A DNA stretch of 64,000 nucleotides from Melastoma dodecandrum (taxonomy: Eukaryota; Streptophyta; Magnoliopsida; Myrtales; Melastomataceae), in contig JARUPY010000100.1 of assembly GCA_029817715.1 (NCBI GenBank), forward strand, positions 62,001 to 126,000. Direction: 5' to 3'. Under the pieces are notes generated by a model. That model made no database searches. It saw only the letters and a list, made by a program, of their open reading frames with translations, and was not told the origin of the DNA. The position numbers and the translations under genes were made by a program. Below, one piece after another: positions 10,282 to 19,000 of the stretch. Position 1 is the stretch's first letter. Each line of letters begins with the position of its first letter.

Positions 10282-11667
10282 TTGAGAGATGTTATCTTTG
10301 ATGAACATGTAGTTTGGAAGTGGCGGGAAGAGACTTCTATGACTCAGATATTCCAGTATACAGAAGCAGTAGCAGAAGCATCTGTACAGAATCCCATCGG
10401 AACAACAGAAGTTAGTTCCTCTAGAACCATTCCAAAAGCAAAGGGTCATATTGGAGATATACCACCGAGGAGATATCGATCATTCACTGAAATTTATGAG
10501 CAAGCTAACTTTGCTCTTGCTACAATTGAGCCACAGAACTTTGAGGAGGCAGCCAAAGAAGAAAAATGGAGAAATGCCATGAAGGAGAAGATGACTTTTA
10601 TAGAGAAGAATGGCACGTGGTCATTGGTCGATCTCCCAGAAGGAAAAGAAGCTATCGGTTTGAAATGGGTTTACATGACCAAGTACAATGAAGATGGAAG
10701 CATGAAGAAACATAAAGCTCGCATCGTAGCAAAAGGCTATTCACAGAAGCCCGACGTTGATTTTATAGAAACTTTTGCTCCTGTAGCAATGATGGAAGAG
10801 TTTGAGATGACAGATCTTGGCTTGATGAAGTGATTTCTTGGATTTCAAGTGAAGGAGAAGAGAGGAGGGATTTTCATTTCTCAAGAGAAGTACATGGCGA
10901 ATCTATTGAAGAAATTTTGTATGAAGAATGGGAAGCCAATTTCTGCTCCAATGTCATTCAATGAGAAGTTACAGAAGGAAGATTCTACAGAAGGCTTTGA
11001 CTCGAAGATCTACAGAAGTCTGGTTGGTTCTATTATCTATCTCACTCACACTCGGACTGATATTGTTCATTCTGTGAGTTTACTGTCTAGATTCATGAAC
11101 AACCCCAGTAGAACTCATTTCACAGCAGTAAAAAGGGTTCTACGTTATCTAAAAGGCACACAGAAGGTTGGACTGAAGTATACAAAAGAGTAGAAGGATG
11201 ATCTAGTGGGTTATGTAGATAGTGATTAGGCAGGAAGCCTAGATGATCGCAGAAGCACATCAGGATACTTGTTCTGCATTGGAACAAAGCCCATTTCATG
11301 GAGTTTAAATAAGCAAAGCATTGTTGATCTCTCATCTGCAAAAGCTGAGTGCATCGCAGCAAATGAAGCAACAAGAGAAACTGTCTGGCTCAGAAGGTTA
11401 CTTATAGAGTTACAACAGAAGGTAGACGAGCCAATAACAATCTTCTGTGATAACCAATCTGCAATTGCTATGACCAAGAATCCAGTTTTCCATGCAAGAA
11501 CAAAGCATATAGAATTTCGTCACCATTTCATCAGAGATATGATTTTACAGAAGGAAATTCTTCTAGAGTTCATCAGCACCCATGATCAACCCGTAGATAT
11601 TCTTACCAAGGCGGTGTCTTCTGAGAAATTTGAAACATTCAAAGCCTTCTTGAAGATCATAAATTAA
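10282..11667 (+). pseudogene. copia RT/RNase H remnant lacking the RT palm
   Basis: The first block (10282-10833) contains the RT start (WRNAMKEKMTFIEKNGTW, GLKWVYMTKY, ARIVAKGYSQK). The text then jumps from FAPVAM to FEMTDLGL, omitting the whole palm with the catalytic YVDD. The thumb (10849-11193) and RNase H (11269-11667, SSAKAECIAANEATRE and FCDNQSAIAM) follow with isolated stops at about 10831, 11191 and 11227. RNase H ends 10 bases before the polypurine tract/LTR junction. Confidence 0.85.
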
Positions 11668-11674
11668 GAGGGGG

Positions 11675-12026
11675 TGTTGAAGGTAATTTATGATCAAGAT
11701 TAATAGGATATTAAAGTTAGTAATGGAAATGTCGTTAAGTGGGTCATTAAGTATAGCATTTAAGTAGATGTCATTTAAACTGTCATTTCTTTTGACATTT
11801 GGTTTTCCTACTCTTCCCTATATATAAATGGACATGTAGACATTTCATTTAAGAGAGTAAGAAAAATTTTAAGGAAGAGAAATCGTAGCTAAAACACTCA
11901 TCGTAGGTGTAGCAGCTTTATAGAAGGTTTCTTCTATCTAACAGAATGTTGTCGACAGTACAGAACCTGCGTTCTGCTAATACTTTCTCCCTTCATATCC
12001 AATCCTATCACATATAACTCCCAATA
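11675..12026 (+). repeat. 3' LTR of plus-strand Ty1-copia element
   Basis: It begins TGTTGAAGG after the polypurine tract and is collinear with 7078-7439, 352 bp long. The terminal CA of the 5' copy reads TA here. The differences from the 5' LTR suggest an old insertion. Confidence 0.92.
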
Positions 12027-12031
12027 ATATA

Positions 12032-13295
12032 ATCATTTTATTCTTTATTTCTATTATATAATTAGCTTTTACCCGAAATCCTATTCATTAATTTTTTTTT
12101 ATCCACAAATATATTTATTAAAATATTTCATGATGAAGAAATTCTGACTCGTCATTCCCAGTTTGGCTACAAGCGGGTCCGAAAGAATAAAAAAAATTTT
12201 AAAAAAGAGACCGACCTTCGGAGAAAAAGAAAAAGATCACAAATTAGCCTAACCCCTTCACCAAATAAGCCATCACCAAATAAGCCAGCTGGAGAGTGTT
12301 GAAACATGTGTTAAAAATGAATAGCAAAAAAAAGTAAAAGCACCGTTAAATACGCGACAAATATCGATTCATGGTTCGAACTTTGGATCAATGGGTATCC
12401 AATAATTTTCGACATGATTTGTTTTAGTTATTTTCTTAATTTTACGTGAAGATAAATGCACGAATTCTAAGTGACTTTCTTTGTCATAACATTTAACAAT
12501 ATTTCTTTTGTAGCCTTAAATCGATATTATAAATTTTTATGACTTAATTTAAACGCCTTCATCGATAACAACTTCAAATAATTCCCAATATGATCTAGTT
12601 TTTTTTTTATCTTACGCTAATATTTAACAAAAATACAACTTCCATTATGATTTAGGATTATGTGGCATAATAATAGAGAAAACTTTAATCTTGCCATTTC
12701 CTCTCCGTGCTGAGCCGCATCAATGACATTATTTGACTTTAATTAAAGAGTTACTTTATAAGTGACATACTACTAAAAAAGAGTTCGACAGTGAGCCAAC
12801 AAAAGTCGCACGTGATCATGTATATGACACGATCCTTCCCTTTATGCATCCACAAACAACACTTTTCACCCTATCTAATTATCATTACCACCTTCGTGTA
12901 ACCCAAAATCAGAATCAGAAATGTCCGCAAGTCCCTATCAAGAGAAAACAAGGACAGCAAATAGTTTCAAGAGGTTGCCTAACTCAATTCCTTGCATATA
13001 ACTCCAAAGGAGATCCATCTCTCAATGCCAACTCAATAATGATCAATGATGCCCAATGATGATCTATTCCCCAGCCCCTCCAAACACCCAATTGATGATG
13101 ACGAATGATGATCTATCTCCGCCCAAGCACACAATTGAGTGCTTATAGCTTGATCAACGGAAGAATCTCTCCCATTTCCACTGCTGCCAGCCGACTTCCA
13201 TGCTGTTTACACCAGACAGTGATGATGATTGTTGTCTCACACAACAAAGATATCATCATCATGGGCTTCCTTTACTACCCTTTCCGCCTCTCAAC

Positions 13296-13296
<1 letters not shown>
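12032..13296. other. Intergenic AT-rich DNA
   Basis: No gene, repeat boundary or RNA gene was recognised. The right part, approaching the LITTLE ZIPPER gene, may contain its promoter. CT-rich text from about 13420 to 13570 resembles a 5' leader. Confidence 0.5.
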
Positions 13297-13338
<42 letters not shown>

Positions 13339-13390
13339 ACCCCCCCCCCCCCCGTCCCCCCCCCCCCCCCCCGCCCCCCCCCCCCCCCCC
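13297..13390 (+). repeat. Poly-C tract
   Basis: C-runs of 42, 14, 17 and 17 bases are separated only by A, GT and G. The tract lies about 200 bp upstream of the LITTLE ZIPPER start codon. It gives spurious proline-rich frames. On the minus strand it is a strong G-quadruplex candidate; a run this long may also be wrongly sized in the assembly. Confidence 0.95.
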
Positions 13391-13586
13391 GCCTTCCTAT
13401 TCAACTCCATCTCGCAAATATAAAAAAACCCCCCACTTCTCCAATATTCACCATCTCCCCTTTCTTCCCTCCACTACTGCTACTCAATTACTGCCCTTCC
13501 CTCCCTCACAAGGCTAGACACGAAAAACCCACCTTCACTTCTCTACTTTTCTTTGTTATGCCATCTCCCTGACTCCACGTGTTTCT

Positions 13587-13871
13587 ATGAGTTTCATTTG
13601 CAGAGAGGGATCACACACAAGTAGTGATAGCATGGAAAAGCTGAACTCGGATCTTTTCCTGCGGAACTGCAACATCATGAAGGAGAACGAGAGGTTGAGG
13701 AAGAAGGCTCAGCTCCTCAACCAGGAGAACCAGGCACTGCTGTCAAAGCTGAAGAAGAACCTCTCCAAGCCCAGCACCTCCAAAGGAACCGGCTCTTCAA
13801 ACACTGATCCTGCATTGAACCTGAGTTATAGCGCCTATGCACATACTTCTAATCACAGTAATAATGCCTAA
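13587..13871 (+). CDS. ZPR: LITTLE ZIPPER (ZPR) protein
   Basis: A 94-residue single-exon protein. Residues 16-60 carry the hallmark block of LITTLE ZIPPER proteins (MEKLNSDLFLRNC, then KENERLRKKAQLLNQENQAL), a leucine zipper with no DNA-binding domain. ZPR proteins pair with HD-ZIP III transcription factors through the zipper and block their DNA binding. They form a feedback loop that limits HD-ZIP III activity in the shoot meristem and leaf polarity. The tail after residue 60 is Ser/Thr/Asn-rich and of low complexity. The first ATG adds 15 residues before the Met at 16, where most family members begin, so translation may start at either. A CT-rich leader precedes it. Family assignment is firm; which paralogue it is cannot be told. 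Confidence 0.93.
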   Translation: MSFICREGSHTSSDSMEKLNSDLFLRNCNIMKENERLRKKAQLLNQENQALLSKLKKNLSKPSTSKGTGSSNTDPALNLSYSAYAHTSNHSNNA

Positions 13872-15020
13872 CTAGATAGAAAGGATGTCGTCCTTTGCTT
13901 TTTGTGGAAGAACAGTAGCTCGCTTAGGCCCCCCTCCATGTGGTGAAAATTATGATATGTGAGATCCCTTCTCTTTTTATGGACTCTATGTAAGAATTCC
14001 ATGCAAATTTAACTTTTCCCTCGAAATGAAAGAGCAGATGAAATGCTACCTCAACAGGTGCTGCATGATCAACATGATCAAGAAAAAACACATTTGAACC
14101 AGCCAAACACCTGGGTTTGGCTCCAGATATAAGCTAGATTAACTTGACTGAAGTGCGCCAAACTCGTGTTCGTACGAACTGAGGCACTGATTCTGGTTAC
14201 CATCACCATCCATTTTCAACCCTCAAAGTCGCTAAGATGCTTGTTCCGGTTACCATCACCATCACCATCCATGGAGGGATGACAGCTGCTGAATAATTTG
14301 GTTAAGGCATGCTCGCAGCAAGAAGGGTCGTTGATCATAAATCCCATCTTAAGAATGTACTTCCACCTCACTGGAAATTACATGTAGGGCTGCATCTTCA
14401 GAGATGCGAAATGTGTATCCAAGAGATCGTTAATACGACTTAGCCATCAATCTCGTGCAGCAATCCTCTAAAAAGTTTTTCCTAGTCCAGCCCCAGCAGC
14501 ATGAAATGTAGGACCAGAAAGATGGGCATCAAAATAGATCAGAACTGCTCTTAACATTCTTATCAAGGATGTCCATAGCCACCCAATGAAAACTAATCAC
14601 TATCCACTAATAGCAGGCGGCAGTCGACCATCAAGAGGAATGCCAATTGACCATCACTCGAGCAATGAGAGCCATTAAGAAATGATGACAACATTCTATC
14701 TGAGCAATGACATCAGAAGACACCACCTCAGAAGCCATCAAGAATTCATCTGTTAAGTTAAACTCTCCTATTCTACGAAGACCAACTGCAACAAAATACA
14801 GCCAACCAGAATAATGATATTCATCTCATAAAATAATCCAATTGACTATCAACATCCTTTTGGCAAATATCACCAGATGTAAGCAAACATCAATAGCATA
14901 ACTTAACTATGTGATTGAAATTGCACATCAGAACCTAAACAAGGGCTCAAGCTTCATTTCCCTCTCTACATCCCCAGATCATCATCACATACAATCTCAT
15001 TCACTATAATCCACTCACGC
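13872..15020. other. Intergenic region between convergent ZPR and YIP4 genes
   Basis: It should contain the 3' ends of both flanking genes. I saw no additional gene. Short GGTTACCATCACCATCACCATCC-like runs near 14195-14270 are simple-sequence. Confidence 0.45.
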
Positions 15021-15779
15021 TCAGAATACAACAAGTAGCGAAAACAGGGTATAGATCAGAAAACAGGCGTATGCAACCAGTCCGCGGTGTTCCTCCTCCC
15101 CTTCAGCAAGAGCAACCATCAAGCTAGTACTCGCCCTCGTCGCCCACATAATGACAACACCGGCAAGAACAAACCGGGCATAGCTCCCCTGGGGAATGAA
15201 CAGCGACAAGGCCGATAGGACAACGATGGGGAGCATGCAGTATCCGATGACACTGGTGCAGGTGTGAAGATCGAGCCTGCCGTTCCTTCCAGCGAGCATG
15301 TTGAACACGATGTAGAGGAAGATCGAGGAAACAACTATCCATCCGAGGACTACACCAAACTGGATCTTCCCAGACAGGAGCTGGAAGAGGCAGAGGGAGA
15401 GATAAAAGAGGATGGGTCCCGAAAGGTCGGAGTTCTGGTGGTGGACCGTGGTGTTAACACGGAAGGGATTAAGGATCGACTTGGTCTTCCGCCAGATTTG
15501 CTCCGGATGGATCCCTAGCTCGTCGAGGAGGGGCTCTTCCTCGTCGAAGGACGCAGCGGAGGAGGACGTGGGGAGGTTTCCAGAGTAGATCGTGGCGGAA
15601 GACGCGGCGTTACCTATGTCGAACGACAGGAAGGGTAGGGCAGAGGAGGCGGCGGCGGCAGAGGGCTGGGGTTGGAAGGGTGCAGTGGGGACGCGGCGTT
15701 GCTGGAGATTCGGAACACCGGTGACTCCGCCCCCGCCTCCGGGGAAGACCACCGGAGGGACCGCGAATTCCTTCGACAT
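15021..15779 (-). CDS. YIP4: YIP4-type YIP1 family membrane protein (YIPF5-like)
   Basis: 252 residues, ATG at 15779, no intron in the coding region. The amino half is Pro/Gly/Ser-rich and cytosolic; it ends in an acidic stretch and the YIP1-family block PLLDELGIHPEQIWRKT (about 83-99), followed by LNPFR. The carboxyl half is a run of about five hydrophobic segments (about 118-250), as expected for Yip1-domain proteins. Family members sit in Golgi/TGN membranes and bind Rab GTPase machinery; Arabidopsis YIP4a/b act with ECHIDNA in TGN secretion of wall polysaccharides. Length and order of domains are normal and no lesion is seen. It is transcribed away from RCE1 with 285 bp between the two start codons. 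The paralogue assignment (YIP4a or b) is not resolved. Confidence 0.9.
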   Translation of the reverse strand: MSKEFAVPPVVFPGGGGGVTGVPNLQQRRVPTAPFQPQPSAAAASSALPFLSFDIGNAASSATIYSGNLPTSSSAASFDEEEPLLDELGIHPEQIWRKTKSILNPFRVNTTVHHQNSDLSGPILFYLSLCLFQLLSGKIQFGVVLGWIVVSSIFLYIVFNMLAGRNGRLDLHTCTSVIGYCMLPIVVLSALSLFIPQGSYARFVLAGVVIMWATRASTSLMVALAEGEEEHRGLVAYACFLIYTLFSLLVVF

Positions 15780-16064
15780 CGCCGGGCAGAGATTTCGGGT
15801 AAATTGGGGACAATCGGAAGTTTGGTAATTAGGGATTTGGGATTTGAGGAATTTTAAAGTTCGGAATTGAAGGCGGTCGAAACGTCGATGAAGGGCTTTA
15901 ATAGAATTCCAGTGTAAATCGCTTACGTGGCGGGTGTTGATTGGTTCAATGAGGTCACTTGGAGAACAAAATGACGAAATCAGGCTTGTTTGTCGGGCTC
16001 GGCATCTTTCTTACTTCCGACATCAACTCCCGACGGCAGCGAGCTTTGGCATCCTACGGCCACC
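15780..16064. promoter_or_regulatory. Divergent YIP4/RCE1 intergenic region (shared promoter)
   Basis: The two start codons are 285 bp apart and face away from each other, so both promoters and 5' leaders must lie here or overlap. No clear TATA box was seen on either side, as is common for housekeeping plant promoters. Confidence 0.6.
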
Positions 16065-19000
16065 ATGGAAGGAGGCGAAGTACGATGGATATCGGCCGAC
16101 CTCGTCCTGTCGGAACCAACCGCCGTGTTGTCCTGCGTGGCCATGGCGATGTTCTACGTGGCGACCCTTCACGCCCCTACGTTGGTGTTCCGCCTCCCTC
16201 CGCCTTCTTCTTTCAGTCACTTCATGTACCGGAGATTCTGGGTCGCAGCCGTGTCTTCCGTTGCATTCGTCGCCTTCTCCTCCCTCCTCTTGCTCCTCCC
16301 CGTGAGCAAGAACCTCATTTTCTTCGGTTGCTTATTCGATTGAGATGTATTGGAGTGTGTGCGTGTGATGTGGATTTTTTTTGTTTATTGGCAGGTCGGT
16401 GGGAGCTGGGATTTGGCCGAGCTGCTGAGTTTGTATGGTATCAGGGGAGACCATTTAGTGGGTCCCCCTCTTTTTTTCCTCCCAAAGGATCCAACTTTGG
16501 CCCCGGTGGTGGTTGAATTGGTTGTTCTACTTGGTTGTTTGATGGATGCTTCAAGTATTTTCGTGATTAGGAATCTCCTTGCATTGCAAGTTTTTGGAAT
16601 TTTAGCCTCTGATCAAGCTGTGCCTGGGAAAAAGTTCTTTCTTGGTTGGGTTATACTTCTTCACACTTGCTTCTTGTGCGGTTACTTTAAATAGTAATAG
16701 CATGACAAGCCGATGCATCACTGATAGTAGTAACTGGTCGCAGCATAAAGTTTGTGAAGATTGTAAACTAAAATATATCTGACTATGTATAATTGTTTGT
16801 GATGAGAATAATTTATGTTTGATTTTCCTGAAAACAGTGGCAGGCGGTGGTGTTCCCTATTTCCTTGACAAGCATGATGTATGTGGGGTCTTTGGTTCTC
16901 AAGCTGTTGTCATGGGTGGATTCATTGAAGGAGCACGACATTGATTGGGATCGTGTCCTCTCTATGGACTGTATTTGTTCTTCGATAATACCCTTGAGGG
17001 AATGGTTGGTCTCTCTTGCCTACAGTGTCATGACTTGGAGGAATTTCGTTGTGGTTAGTTCTATATCAGCCATCATCATTTATTGTGAATGTCTTGAATA
17101 TAAGATTAAGTTGCAGCTTTGACTATGCTCGATGCCAGTTTCTTCTTCGAGTTAAGTTGTCAAGTTTGATTTACTGGAGATTGAGTAATCAGAGGTTATA
17201 TTTCTCAGGCACCAGTGACAGAAGAGTTAGTTTTCAGAGCATGTATGTTACCAATGCTCCTTTGTGGAGGATTCAGAAAGTACACTGTTATTTTTCTGTG
17301 CCCTGTCTTCGTCAGCTTGGGTAAGATGTCTGTAGACACTATCCCATTTCAGTAGACTGTGGTTAGGTTTTTGGTGGCAACATTCCTTGATGAAACATTG
17401 TAAAAGATTTCTGGATACTGAAGTTGCAGTTTTTCATTAGTTCTCAGTATTCCTTTTTTGCCTTCTTGTATAACATGATTTTGTGTTTCTTTAATCCAGA
17501 GTTGTAAAAGGCGAGGAAAGGCGACGCCTATGGCGAGGGGCAAGGCGGGCGAGGCGATTTCGCCTTTCCTCCCCTCGGGGCGAGGCGTGGTACAACGGCG
17601 ACGCCTTTCCTCGCCTTTCTCGCCTTTTTCTCGGGCGACAGGCGACGGAAAGGCTCGCCTTTTGTTCAGAAACGAATTGAAGTAATTTAGGACCGATTTG
17701 TAAAACATTTTAATAATATATGGTCAAATTAATAAAATGACAAAAATTGAAAACACCTACTTTCGTTTTGCCTCCGCTTCCCCTCCCATCCTCCACCTCT
17801 CCTCCCTTCCTCGGTCAGAAGCTCATCCTCTTCGCCTGCTACGAAAGCAGGACACAGCATCGATCAAACCCTTTGAAGGGGCCGCCTCAAAGGGATTCTT
17901 TGGATGAAAATCCTACAAAGGTTCTAGGATATTTTGGTAGTTGATTTTATTGAGTTGTCATGTTCTTCCTGCTACTTTACTCGAGTGATTTCTCTTGCCG
18001 CAGCGTTTTGGTGAGAACGTTGGCCAGATTCTGGATCCTAATCATGCATTTATATTGAAGTCAACTGTTGGGGGTGGTCGACCATCAGGGTAATTATCTG
18101 AAAGCTTTCTTGCGTAAGATTTTTAATCCATATAGCCTCAGTGGGACAAGATGAACGAGATAGATATATTTCTTCTGGTTATGGACTTATGAAGTTTTTA
18201 TATTTATGAGAATGATGATGATGTAGATTGACCCAGAGTTGTAAAAGGCGAGGAAAGGCGACGCCTTTGGCGAGGGGCGAGGCGGGCGAGGCGATTTCGC
18301 CTTTCCTCCCCTCGGGGCGAGGCGTGGTACAAAGGCGACGCCTTTCCTCGCCTTTCTCGCCTTTTTCTCGGGCGACAGGCGACGGAAAGGCTCGCCTTTT
18401 GTTCAGAAACGAATTGAAGTAATTTAGGACCGATTTGTAAAACATTTTAATAATATATGGTCAAATTAATAAAATGACAAAAATTGAAAAAACCTACTTT
18501 CGTTTTGCCTCCGCTTCCCCTCCCATCCTCCACCTCTCCTCCCTTCCTCGGTCAGAAGCTCATCCTCTTCGCCTGCTACGAAAGCAGGACACAGCATCGA
18601 TCAAACCCTTTGAAGGGGCCGCCTCAAAGGGATTCTTTGGATGAAAAACCTACAAAGGTTCTAGGATATTTTGGTAGTTGATTTTATTGAGTTGTCATGT
18701 TCTTCCTGCTACTTTACTGGAGTGATTTCTCTTGCCGCAGCGTTTTGGTGAGAACGTTGGCCAGATTCTGGATCCTAATCATGCATTTATATTGAAGTCG
18801 ACTGTTGGGGGTGGTCGACCATCAGGGTAATTATCTGAAAGCTTTCTTGCGTAAGATTTTTAATCCATATAGCCTCAGTGGGACAAGATGAACGAGATAG
18901 ATATATTTCTTCTGGTTATGGACTTATGAAGTGTTTATATTTCTGAGAATGATGATGATGTAGATTGACCAAACTTGAATTATGATGATTATATTATGGA

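Larger units (their letters stand above)
7078..12026 (+). mobile_element. Complete but non-autonomous Ty1-copia retrotransposon
   Basis: Both LTRs, primer-binding site, polypurine tract (AAGAGGGGG, 11666-11674) and the 5-bp duplication ATATA are present, so the 4949-bp unit is a full insertion. The internal region has lost its key enzymatic cores. After GKHHRLPFP (about 9790) the integrase jumps to TDRGG-like and YCQQKGIQRQ text (about 9870), deleting most of the core. RT runs to FAPVAM (about 10790) and jumps to FEMTDLGLMK (about 10805), deleting the palm with the YVDD box. Numerous stops interrupt gag and pol. A gypsy-type polyprotein fragment occupies about 8699-9488. It could have moved only with proteins supplied in trans. 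Confidence 0.92.

Noticed and set aside
13105..13572. Proline-rich protein frames over the poly-C tract
   Set aside because: They exist only because CCC codons have no stops in any frame; no homology outside the tract.
15264..15857. Open frames on the plus strand opposite YIP4
   Set aside because: Antisense shadows of a well-supported gene; the composition follows the YIP4 codons.
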